From Thomasclavelia sp. (GTDB taxonomy: Bacteria > Bacillota_I > Bacilli_A > Erysipelotrichales > Erysipelotrichaceae), in the NCBI GenBank assembly GCA_020024765.1, contig JAHHTG010000051.1:1-7723 (forward strand): a stretch of 7,723 nucleotides of DNA. The letters run 5' to 3'. Shown piece after piece: positions 1 through 6,064 of this stretch (its first letter is position 1; each line of letters starts with the position of its first letter). Made by a program: the position numbers and the translations under genes. The notes under the pieces are model-generated. The model was not told the DNA's origin, made no database searches, and worked only from the letters and a program-made list of their open reading frames with translations.

Positions 1-522
1 CGATTTTGGGTTACGTTGCATTTCAATCGCAAGTGATGAACCAACATTCCCTGCTCCGACAATCGCAACATTAATCTTATGACCGCTACCCGTTTTTTCG
101 GAATTAATATTACGTTTTGCATAGATGTATTGATATACGAAACGTGATAATAGTGTTGAAATAATAATAGTCGCATTGATTATTAATGCATAAGCAACAC
201 CGATATTATAAATTTTAAATATACGGCCAATTAAAATAAATGATAAACCAGAAACGGTATCACAAAAAATCAACTTAATATATGTTCGAACCTCAGAATA
301 ACGCCAAACACTATTATAGATATTCGCGAAGATGCGAGTACCCATAATTAAAATAATTAAACACGATAATTTACGAATAGTAAAAGCCGAGAAAATAATC
401 ATCGGATCAATTTTAAAGGTTGCAAGATATCCAATAAATATATATGTAAAAACAATAATACCAATATCAATCGCGAACAATGCAAATTTACGCGAATTTA
501 GCTTAAACTTATTTGAACTCAT
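1..522 (-). CDS. CapD/FlaA1-type polysaccharide biosynthesis protein, N-terminal part (cut by window edge)
   Basis: Only the first 174 codons are in the window; the reading frame is open to base 1. The product begins with a membrane region: hydrophobic stretches at about residues 12-33, 41-66, 82-102 and 106-127, with a WRYSEVRTYIK segment (73-83) typical of this family. A soluble domain then starts with the nucleotide-binding motif VAIVGAGNVGSSLA (152-165, GxGxxG). This order matches membrane-bound nucleoside-diphosphate-sugar epimerase/dehydratases of the CapD/FlaA1/PglF group, which act on UDP-sugars at the inner face of the membrane for capsule, exopolysaccharide or glycan synthesis. The catalytic dehydratase domain would lie beyond the left edge and is not seen, so substrate and completeness are unknown. 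An in-frame ATG at 528 is also possible, but its Shine-Dalgarno would be only one base away, so I chose 522. The gene follows the terminator of asp23 and looks like a separate unit. Confidence 0.82.
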   Translation of the reverse strand, partial: MSSNKFKLNSRKFALFAIDIGIIVFTYIFIGYLATFKIDPMIIFSAFTIRKLSCLIILIMGTRIFANIYNSVWRYSEVRTYIKLIFCDTVSGLSFILIGRIFKIYNIGVAYALIINATIIISTLLSRFVYQYIYAKRNINSEKTGSGHKINVAIVGAGNVGSSLAIEMQRNPKS

Positions 523-529
523 ACCCATA

Positions 530-534
530 CCCCT
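530..534 (-). promoter_or_regulatory. Ribosome binding site deciding the capD-like start
   Basis: The minus strand reads TTAGGGGTATGGGTATG here. AGGGG at 530-534 lies 7 nt before the ATG at 522 but only 1 nt before the ATG at 528, so the downstream ATG is the better start. The two candidates differ by two residues (Met-Gly). Confidence 0.55.
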
Positions 535-558
535 AAAACATTTTTATACTTATTTATC

Positions 559-582
559 ATTATACAACAAACAATGATTATA
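559..582 (-). promoter_or_regulatory. Putative promoter region of the capD-like gene
   Basis: Two exact TATAAT hexamers occur on the minus strand, at 559-564 and 577-582, 18 bp apart. The proximal one would start transcription near 552, giving a leader of about 30 nt that includes the AGGGG ribosome binding site. Neither has a convincing -35 box at 16-18 bp. An 11-bp dyad (TAGAG-A-CTCTA, 590-600) lies just upstream. The region is AT-rich, so one hexamer may be chance. Confidence 0.4.
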
Positions 583-644
583 TTACTCATAGAGACTCTA
601 AATAACATGTTTTTTATAATCTATAATCAAAAATTCTTAAAATA

Positions 645-669
645 TAAAAAAGCGGACCACAGCCCGCCT
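645..669 (-). terminator. Rho-independent terminator after asp23
   Basis: Read on the minus strand, an 8-bp stem (AGGCGGGC paired with GTCCGCTT, with G-T wobbles) closes a TGTG loop and runs into a T tract followed by TAT. It begins 9 bases after the stop codon of the Asp23-family gene. It is one of the few GC-rich spots in the region. It probably ends asp23 transcripts and any read-through from the truB operon, isolating the capD-like gene. Confidence 0.85.
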
Positions 670-678
670 AAAATGTAA

Positions 679-1008
679 TTATTCTTTTTCTGAGACAAAA
701 CCTGCAATGTTGACATTAACACCTTTAGTTTTAATGCCTGTCATTTGTAGGATGCTACTATATACTTCATTTTGGATTTGTGTGCATGTAGATGCAACAT
801 CAACTCCTTGTACCAACTTAATATATACATCGATTGTTAGTTCATTTTCTTTTAATGAAGCAACGCACATTTCATTTTCTTTTTTAGCAGGAACAATTCC
901 TTCAACTTTTGAGCAAGCAACTAAAGCAATATCATTAAATGCTTCTAAACGCATACTTGCTAAACCTAATTCTTGATTTTCATCTAAAACATAATACTCG
1001 TTTGCCAT
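679..1008 (-). CDS. Asp23/Gls24 family envelope stress response protein
   Basis: A 109-residue cytosolic protein matching the compact Asp23/Gls24 (DUF322) fold. It has LGLASMRLEAFNDIALVACS (14-33), a helix then GI (37-38), the strand ELTIDVYIKLVQGVDV (56-71), a helix TCTQIQNEVYSSILQMTGI (74-92) and the closing strand GVNVNIAGF (96-104). Family members are linked to cell-envelope homeostasis and alkaline stress in Bacillota; some are held at the membrane by AmaP. The length fits the short YqhY/YloU-like members, but neither their usual neighbours (accBC, rpmB, a DAK kinase) nor amaP are here, so I give no symbol. The start is well supported: AGGAGG (1015-1020) lies 6 nt before the ATG. The gene has its own extended -10 promoter and a strong terminator, though read-through from the upstream lipoprotein gene is possible. 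Confidence 0.9.
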   Translation of the reverse strand: MANEYYVLDENQELGLASMRLEAFNDIALVACSKVEGIVPAKKENEMCVASLKENELTIDVYIKLVQGVDVASTCTQIQNEVYSSILQMTGIKTKGVNVNIAGFVSEKE

Positions 1009-1029
1009 AATCAGCCTCCTGTTTTATAT

Positions 1030-1058
1030 ATTATACCATTTATATGAGGTTCCGGAAA
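1030..1058 (-). promoter_or_regulatory. Extended -10 promoter of asp23
   Basis: The minus strand carries TGGTATAAT (1030-1038), an exact TATAAT with the TGn extension. At 17-bp spacing the -35 position reads TTTCCG (1053-1058), a weak match, as is common with extended -10 promoters. Transcription would start near 1023 and give a leader of about 15 nt containing the AGGAGG ribosome binding site. Confidence 0.65.
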
Positions 1059-1067
1059 GAATCCGTC

Positions 1068-2150
1068 CTACTTCTTTAAAACTTGTTTAAGTTTTGCAAC
1101 TTCTTCACTTAGAATATCACCACGTTTAAGTGCATCGTTATCACATTCACCTTCAATCATATTTTCAGCAACGTAATAAATGCAACTTGTATCACCATCA
1201 AAATAAACATCTTCGACCAAACTATAGACGTGGTTATTACATGCTAAATACATGCCTTCAAGATTCAAAAGATAAACTTCGTTTTCATTAACTTGCTTCA
1301 CAAAGTTATTTTCACCATATAATTGGTAACCTAAATCATTTAAGCCTTGAAGCACTTCTTGACTAATAACTGGTTTATTTTCAATAACTTCATTGATATT
1401 GTTAAATGAATTTGGATCAATGCTTTCGATTTCGACATCGTTAAAATCACTAAATGCAATACTTAAATCAACTTTGACATTCAAGCCTTCTGAAACAAAT
1501 GCTAAGTTAAAACTTTGCTCTTCAAAGTAGCCTTCTTCATTAACGATAATTTCAATGTTACTGATCTCAAAATCCCCTTGATTAACAACACTTGGATCAA
1601 TACCTAAATCGAGTTCTTCAATCATTTCATCAATTTCTTCTGGTCTTGGTTCAATGCTAATATATGTTTTGCCATCTTTAGCGTTTGCTTCAAATTTAAA
1701 TGCATCAGCTAAGTCTAAACCTGCAAAACCAGTATCTTCCATGGTATCTTCAATGCTGTCATCATCTTCTTCAAGTTCAAAGACATAACGATGCGCATCA
1801 TCAGCAGTATAAACAGCACCATCAAAGTACCATTGTTGCATCTTAGTTTCTTCACCTAAAAAATTCGAATAGAAATCCATTTGATATTCTAGGTCATTTT
1901 CACTTTGAAGATTTTTAGCACTAACTTTTGTCATGACTTCCATGACTTTTGGTTCACTATCTGGTGTCATTTCGCCAACTGCTGTAAATTCAGCATGAAC
2001 TTTAGTTGTATTTGCCAATGAATCCAGAGCTTCCATCTTTGCAGATGCTGATTCATAAATGGCTTTACCATCTAATGTTTCATCAACTTTTGTTTCACCA
2101 CATCCAACTAACATGATGCTGCACAATAAAATTAATAGATATTTTTTCAT
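1068..2150 (-). CDS. Secreted lipoprotein, possibly DUF6612/LppX-like
   Basis: A 360-residue lipoprotein. It has a lysine-led signal peptide and a lipobox LVGC (14-17), so Cys17 should be lipidated and the mature protein tethered outside the membrane. Residues about 30-250 alternate strands around QWYFDGAVYTADDAHRYVFE (106-125), a pattern I associate with the DUF6612/LppX/LolA-like group of Bacillota lipoproteins. That assignment is from memory of the pattern, not a search. The protein is very acidic (for example EEDDDSIEDTMEDT, 127-140). A separate C-terminal stretch (about 260-360) holds three further cysteines (304, 323, 336), unusual for an exported protein of this type. It is the last gene of the truB-ribF-rsmF run, 4 nt after the rsmF stop, with only a weak ribosome binding site (AAGATGGT). 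The function is unknown; it has no obvious link to RNA modification and may simply share the transcript. Confidence 0.85.
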   Translation of the reverse strand: MKKYLLILLCSIMLVGCGETKVDETLDGKAIYESASAKMEALDSLANTTKVHAEFTAVGEMTPDSEPKVMEVMTKVSAKNLQSENDLEYQMDFYSNFLGEETKMQQWYFDGAVYTADDAHRYVFELEEDDDSIEDTMEDTGFAGLDLADAFKFEANAKDGKTYISIEPRPEEIDEMIEELDLGIDPSVVNQGDFEISNIEIIVNEEGYFEEQSFNLAFVSEGLNVKVDLSIAFSDFNDVEIESIDPNSFNNINEVIENKPVISQEVLQGLNDLGYQLYGENNFVKQVNENEVYLLNLEGMYLACNNHVYSLVEDVYFDGDTSCIYYVAENMIEGECDNDALKRGDILSEEVAKLKQVLKK

Positions 2151-2154
2151 AAAT

Positions 2155-3471
2155 TTACCATCTTAAACCTTTCGGGTATTTATTCTTTATCTGATTGCCA
2201 CTAACCTTGCCATAGGCAAAACCATAGCCTAAATGTGTTAATAAATAATGGCCATTTGGTACATCTTTAAAGACCGATAAACCTTTGAGATAATTATAAT
2301 ATTCCTCTTCATTTAGTTCAATTCGATGCTTAAAGCAGTCTTTTAAAGCATTGGCACGATATAAATGATGACTCGGATAGAAGACATTCTTTTTAATTTC
2401 GCCAACATAAACGCCATATCTTAAAACATGTTTGTTCATTTCGATTAATGGCTTTAATGATAAATAATAATGTTCATTTTGTTCATAAAGATAATATTCA
2501 TCAAGATTTAATTCTTGTTTAATAAAATCATCGATTAGTTTTTGTTTAACAACCTTACGATATTTAACACGCGGTGTGACTTCTTCGCCATGTTTAACCA
2601 TCTTAGCAGCGAATTGTCCTTCTATATCTAGTAGCGGACTAAAACGTACAACTTTAGAACTATCAAAACCATCAAGTTCAATACCACGCATTGAATATTG
2701 ATTAGAAACATTAATTAATTCCATATCTTCATGACGGTTTAAGAAATCGCGCACAATCATCTCATTTTCTTCGATTGCATATGTACATGTACTATAAACC
2801 ATTTCACCACCTGGTTTTAAAATATCATAAGCATTTTCAATTAAGTCCGCTTGTCGATCGGCACATAACGCAATATTTGCAAGATTATACTCTTCAAGAA
2901 TTGTTGGGGTCTTACGTATCATGCCTTCGCCAGAGCATGGTGCATCTAACAAAACATAGTCAGCAATCCCAGCTAAATCTTTTGCAAGTTCATTACAATC
3001 TTTATTGGTCACAATGACATTTGAAATTCCCATCCGTTCAAGATTTGATACTAGAATCATGGCACGCTTATATTCATATTCATTCGCAATAATCAAACCT
3101 GCATCCTTGCTTAGATTAGCTAGATTAATTGTTTTGCCTCCAGGTGCACTGCACATATCGACAATAATCGAACCAGGTTTTGGATTTAGTATTTGAGATG
3201 GAATACTCGCACTCATTTCTTGTGAATAAATTAAGCCAAGTTCATTAACCATCGTCTTGCCAATATTGTCATGATTATAAAAATAACTATGTGGATTATA
3301 TCTCGAAGGTTCAATTTCAAAATCAATTAACTTTAAAATATTCTCTTCGCTATCTTTTAAACTGTTGAGATAAAAAGCCTTTGTTACAGGTTCATTTAAT
3401 TTATTGATTAATTCTTCGGTACGTTCACCAAAGATAACTTGTGCACGTTCATAAAATAATTCTTTGCCCAT
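2155..3471 (-). CDS. rsmF: RsmF-like 16S rRNA (cytosine-5) methyltransferase
   Basis: A 438-residue member of the NOL1/NOP2/Sun (RsmB/RsmF) family, which transfers a methyl group from S-adenosylmethionine to C5 of cytosine in rRNA. The SAM-binding motif DMCSAPGGKT is at 105-114. The motif IV loop DAPCSGEGM (176-184) carries Cys179, and the motif VI loop YSTCTYAIEENE (226-237) carries Cys229, so both cysteines of the m5C mechanism are present. The N-terminal 80 residues match the usual RsmF substrate domain. After FSPLLDIEGQF (277-287) comes a C-terminal RNA-binding extension ending GYGFAYGKVSGNQIKNKYPK (415-434), the signature of RsmF-type C-termini rather than RsmB. The length is normal for RsmF in Bacillota. 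The target is probably in the decoding region of 16S rRNA (E. coli C1407 or neighbours), but the exact site is inferred. It starts 2 nt after the ribF stop; GAGG at 3483-3486 lies 11 nt upstream, inside ribF. Confidence 0.9.
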   Translation of the reverse strand: MGKELFYERAQVIFGERTEELINKLNEPVTKAFYLNSLKDSEENILKLIDFEIEPSRYNPHSYFYNHDNIGKTMVNELGLIYSQEMSASIPSQILNPKPGSIIVDMCSAPGGKTINLANLSKDAGLIIANEYEYKRAMILVSNLERMGISNVIVTNKDCNELAKDLAGIADYVLLDAPCSGEGMIRKTPTILEEYNLANIALCADRQADLIENAYDILKPGGEMVYSTCTYAIEENEMIVRDFLNRHEDMELINVSNQYSMRGIELDGFDSSKVVRFSPLLDIEGQFAAKMVKHGEEVTPRVKYRKVVKQKLIDDFIKQELNLDEYYLYEQNEHYYLSLKPLIEMNKHVLRYGVYVGEIKKNVFYPSHHLYRANALKDCFKHRIELNEEEYYNYLKGLSVFKDVPNGHYLLTHLGYGFAYGKVSGNQIKNKYPKGLRW

Positions 3472-3473
3472 AA

Positions 3474-4388
3474 TTATTGCATCCTCGCTTTAATTTCATC
3501 TTGTTCAAGTTGATGTTTCAAGTCAGCCATTGAATTAAAATGAATAATTTCCCTTAACCATTCGCAAATTTCAAGTCGAATGATTTCTTGATAGATATCT
3601 TCTTTAAAATCCAACAAATGAACTTCAACTGTTGCCTTAAGATTCTCTTTAACCGTTGGATTATTGCCGATGCTAACCATAGCGCGATATCGATGATTTT
3701 GATAAATCGCATAGCCAAGATAGACACCACTTTTTGGCAACAATACTTCTTCATCAATTTGAAGATTCGCGGTTGGATAGCCAATTTCTCGTCCCAATGC
3801 CCGACCATGAATCACAAGACCTGTTAGTGTATATTGATAGCCCAAAAGTTTACTTACAAGGTTTAAGTCACCTTCTGCAATAGCTTTTCGAATTCTTGAA
3901 GAAGAAATCTTTTGGCCTTGGTAATCTACCGAATCAATCTTAATAACTTCAAAATTATCTTTAGCTTGTTTAGCTAATGTTTCATAATTTCCTTGACCTT
4001 TGTAACCATAATGAAAATCAAAACCACATACCAAATACTTTAATGGCAAATGGCTTAAGATTTGATCATAAAAATTCTCAACACTCAAATCAGCCATTTG
4101 TTGATTAAAATTTAAAATTAGACAATAGTCAAAGTCAAAACTTGCAATTAACTTTAAACGTTCATCAAAACTTTCAATATGTTTAAAGACTTGGCCTTCC
4201 AAAACATTATGTGGATCTGGATTAAATGTAATTAAACATGATCTAATCTTATTTATCTTTGCAAGTTCTTTAGTTTTATTAATCAAGGCTTGATGACCTA
4301 AATGGACACCATCAAAATATCCAATACAAGCTGCAATTGGTTCACTTAAATCAATTAATTCATTTAATTTTATATCGATGATTTTCAT
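3474..4388 (-). CDS. ribF: Bifunctional riboflavin kinase/FAD synthetase
   Basis: A 304-residue protein that phosphorylates riboflavin to FMN and adenylylates FMN to FAD. The N-terminal nucleotidyltransferase domain has GYFDGVHLGH (23-32, with the HxGH adenylyl-transfer motif), FNPDP (55-59), CGFDFHYGYKGQGN (121-134) and the SSSRIR motif (162-167). The C-terminal riboflavin kinase domain has GREIGYPTAN (199-208, with the PTAN motif), SIGNNPT (239-245) and VEVHLLDF (254-261), where Glu256 is the expected catalytic base. All key motifs are intact and the length is typical. Its ATG overlaps the truB stop by one base (TAATG), suggesting translational coupling. GAGG at 4398-4401, inside truB, lies 9 nt upstream. 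The truB-ribF order is widely conserved in Bacillota. No FMN riboswitch precedes the operon, as expected for a cofactor-making rather than vitamin-making gene. Confidence 0.95.
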   Translation of the reverse strand: MKIIDIKLNELIDLSEPIAACIGYFDGVHLGHQALINKTKELAKINKIRSCLITFNPDPHNVLEGQVFKHIESFDERLKLIASFDFDYCLILNFNQQMADLSVENFYDQILSHLPLKYLVCGFDFHYGYKGQGNYETLAKQAKDNFEVIKIDSVDYQGQKISSSRIRKAIAEGDLNLVSKLLGYQYTLTGLVIHGRALGREIGYPTANLQIDEEVLLPKSGVYLGYAIYQNHRYRAMVSIGNNPTVKENLKATVEVHLLDFKEDIYQEIIRLEICEWLREIIHFNSMADLKHQLEQDEIKARMQ

Positions 4389-5242
4389 TAAAACAAACCT
4401 CGAACACTCTTAAATTCATCATTATGATAGCGTTCGTAAATGGCTAGGACTTCTTTATCGTGACAAATTAAAACTTGATTAGCATCAGTATTTAAATGTA
4501 AATGTTTACCATTCATAATCCATTTAACATCTTCAACTTCAACCACTTCATATAAATGAGCAAGACTTTCGTAAAGCGAATATAAATGATAGTTGCCCTT
4601 TAAAACTTCTTCAAAATCATCACATTGTTCTAAATTAATCGCACCAACTTGAGTACGTGTCAATTCAACAAGTGTTGATAAACAATTTAATTTAAGACAA
4701 ATATCTTTCATTAAAGTACGGATATAAGTTCCACTACTAACTAAAGCTTTAAAAGTAAAACCTTTTTCATCAAAATCTATTAATTCTAGATTATAGATTT
4801 CAACTTCGCGTTTTGGAATCTCGACCTCTTTACCTTCGCGTTGATAGTCAACAAGTTTCTTACCATTAACTTTAATAGCCGATGTCATTGGTGGAATTTG
4901 TTCAATCTTGCCAAGAAACTCTTTAAAAACCTTAAGATATGTTTCTTGAGTTGTAGGAGCTATAAATGCTTCTTCTTTAATTATTTGACCATCAATATCT
5001 AAAGTATCCGTTTCATAACCAAATTCAACTTTAGCAATATATTCTTTAGTATCATGAACCAAAAATTGGTTAGCTTTACAAGCTTTGTTAAGCAAGATAA
5101 CCATAACGCCTGTTGCATTAGGATCAAGCGTACCTGTATGGCCAATTGAGCGTGTATTAAAAACCTTTCTTAACTTGTAGCAAAGGTCAAATGAAGTCAT
5201 TCCTTTAGGTTTATTGATATATAAAACTTTATTCATAGTCAT
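4388..5242 (-). CDS. truB: tRNA pseudouridine(55) synthase TruB
   Basis: Converts uridine 55 in the T loop of tRNAs to pseudouridine. Of 284 residues, KPKGMTSFD (11-19) and GHTGTLDPNATGVM (34-47) carry the catalytic aspartate, Asp40. PPMTSAIKVNGKKL (117-130), SSGTYIRTLMKDI (169-181) and LTRTQVGAI (194-202) complete the family pattern. The C-terminal part (about 225-284) corresponds to the small RNA-binding domain. Two starts are possible, 5242 (MTMNK) and 5236 (MNK). No Shine-Dalgarno precedes either, and the best promoter places the first transcribed base at about 5236-5237, so the second ATG, giving 282 residues and a leaderless start, may be the true one. The longer form is reported here. 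The gene heads the operon with ribF, rsmF and the lipoprotein gene, and is divergent from the ttcA-like gene. Confidence 0.95.
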   Translation of the reverse strand: MTMNKVLYINKPKGMTSFDLCYKLRKVFNTRSIGHTGTLDPNATGVMVILLNKACKANQFLVHDTKEYIAKVEFGYETDTLDIDGQIIKEEAFIAPTTQETYLKVFKEFLGKIEQIPPMTSAIKVNGKKLVDYQREGKEVEIPKREVEIYNLELIDFDEKGFTFKALVSSGTYIRTLMKDICLKLNCLSTLVELTRTQVGAINLEQCDDFEEVLKGNYHLYSLYESLAHLYEVVEVEDVKWIMNGKHLHLNTDANQVLICHDKEVLAIYERYHNDEFKSVRGLF

Positions 5243-5243
5243 A

Positions 5244-5252
5244 ATTATAACA
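5244..5252 (-). promoter_or_regulatory. Extended -10 promoter of the truB operon (predicted leaderless)
   Basis: The minus strand reads TGTTATAAT at 5244-5252, an exact TATAAT with a TGn extension. It ends only 1 nt before the first truB ATG. With usual spacing, transcription starts at about 5237 or at the A of the second ATG (5236). The -35 position is weak (TTCTAA, 5268-5273, 18-bp spacing). No Shine-Dalgarno is present; the nearest AAGG is over 20 nt from the ATG. Confidence 0.55.
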
Positions 5253-5279
5253 TAATCAATTATTACCTTAGAAATTGAA

Positions 5280-5307
5280 TTGAATTTTAATTTAATTCGA
5301 TTAAAAT
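5280..5307 (+). promoter_or_regulatory. Promoter of the ttcA-like/radical SAM operon (predicted leaderless)
   Basis: TTGAAT (5280-5285) and TAAAAT (5302-5307) are separated by 16 bp; each hexamer is close to consensus (4/6 and 5/6). The predicted start site is 5314-5315, on or one base before the A of the ATG at 5315, so the mRNA would have no leader. This agrees with the lack of any Shine-Dalgarno before that ATG. Background AT content is high, which lowers certainty. Confidence 0.45.
5291..5305. repeat. Inverted repeat overlapping the ttcA-like -10 box
   Basis: TTTAAT-TCG-ATTAAA is a perfect 6-bp inverted repeat with a 3-bp centre. It covers the spacer and the first four bases of the predicted -10 hexamer. 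It could be an operator, but such AT-only arms also arise by chance in this composition. Confidence 0.35.
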
Positions 5308-5314
5308 ATAAGAC

Positions 5315-6064
5315 ATGAGTGTAAAAAAAGTCCTAGCAGCAATGCGTAAAGCTGACCAAGATTATCATTTAATTGACGATGGTGACGTCATTGGTGTAGG
5401 TCTTAGCGGTGGTGAAGATTCGAGTCTTTTACTCTACTGCTTATACCTATATCAATTCCTCGCCAAGAATACTTTCAACAAAGAATTTAAAGTCATTGGT
5501 ATTCATATTGATTTAAACTTCGGTGAAGAAGATTTTAGCATTCTTCAAGATTGGTTTAAACAATACCCAATTGAAATACATTATGAAGAAAGCAAGATTT
5601 CTGATATTCTTCATCTTCATTTAAAAAACGATGCAATTCAATGTAGCCTTTGTTCAAAACTAAAGAAAGGTGCTGTCATCAAAACCGCTAAAGAACTCGG
5701 TTGTAATAAGGTGGCCTTTGGTCATCATGCCGATGATGCAATTGAAACTTTACTATTAAATATGATTCACGGTGGTAAGATTGCCACATTTGACCCGAAG
5801 ATGCATCTCGATAACCAAAATATCGATTTCATCCGTCCGCTTTGTTACGCATTTGAAAAAGATATTAAACACGCAACAAAAGAATTGAATATTCCGCGAA
5901 TTAAGTCCGGTTGTCCAAACGACGGTTTTACTGATCGCCAAAATATGAAAGAAATGCTTGGTCGCCTTTATCACGAATATCCAATTGCGAAAGAAAATTT
6001 CTTATTAGCTTTATATAATCAAAAACAAGTCAATTTATGGCATAAGGAAGAAAATGATGATTAA
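5315..6064 (+). CDS. TtcA-like PP-loop ATPase, probable tRNA-thiolation protein
   Basis: A 249-residue member of the adenine nucleotide alpha-hydrolase (PP-loop) superfamily closest to TtcA. The ATP-binding PP-loop is LSGGEDS (30-36); TtcA of E. coli has SGGKDS. CSLCSKLKKG (110-119) gives the TtcA CxxC pair, Cys110 and Cys113, and GHHADDAIETLLLNM (136-150) is the conserved second motif. A third cysteine, Cys200 in SGCPNDGFTDRQNMKEML (198-215), sits where TtcA has its third iron-sulfur ligand. TtcA adenylates C32 of tRNA and inserts sulfur using a [4Fe-4S] cluster, but this short Bacillota form may act on another base, so I give no symbol. There is no Shine-Dalgarno before the ATG; the promoter suggests a leaderless start. 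Its stop overlaps the start of the next gene, implying translational coupling and a shared task. Confidence 0.85.
   Translation: MSVKKVLAAMRKADQDYHLIDDGDVIGVGLSGGEDSSLLLYCLYLYQFLAKNTFNKEFKVIGIHIDLNFGEEDFSILQDWFKQYPIEIHYEESKISDILHLHLKNDAIQCSLCSKLKKGAVIKTAKELGCNKVAFGHHADDAIETLLLNMIHGGKIATFDPKMHLDNQNIDFIRPLCYAFEKDIKHATKELNIPRIKSGCPNDGFTDRQNMKEMLGRLYHEYPIAKENFLLALYNQKQVNLWHKEENDD
6044..6050 (+). promoter_or_regulatory. Ribosome binding site of the radical SAM gene
   Basis: AAGGAAG lies inside the 3' end of the ttcA-like gene. It is 3 nt before the ATG at 6054 and 6 nt before the in-frame ATG at 6057, so 6057 is the slightly better start. The alternatives differ by a single methionine. Confidence 0.6.

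Noticed and set aside
332..577. Plus-strand reading frame of 81 codons
   Set aside because: It is antisense to the capD-like gene and its promoter, is mostly low-complexity Ile/Lys, and has no ribosome binding site. The minus-strand reading gives a recognisable membrane protein.
611..630. Plus-strand TATAAT copies at 615-620 and 622-627 as a promoter
   Set aside because: No -35 box and no plus-strand gene follows; it would only run antisense through asp23. The AT-rich background explains them.
707..976. Plus-strand open frame inside asp23
   Set aside because: A shadow of the Asp23-family gene, which has family motifs, a ribosome binding site, a promoter and a terminator on the opposite strand.
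1036..1067. Terminator between the lipoprotein gene and asp23
   Set aside because: Only a 4-bp CGGA/TCCG stem and a short TTCCGGAA palindrome are visible, with no T tract.
2775..3827. Several short open frames within rsmF and ribF on either strand
   Set aside because: All lie inside genes with complete conserved motifs in the main frame; none has a ribosome binding site or recognisable domain.
5243..5314. FMN riboswitch or T-box upstream of the truB-ribF operon
   Set aside because: The gap is only 72 bp, almost free of GC-rich stems, and the promoter -10 abuts the start codon, leaving no room for a structured leader.
5756..5974. Minus-strand frame inside the ttcA-like gene
   Set aside because: It overlaps the conserved Cys200 region of the TtcA-like protein, has no promoter or ribosome binding site, and its product looks random.
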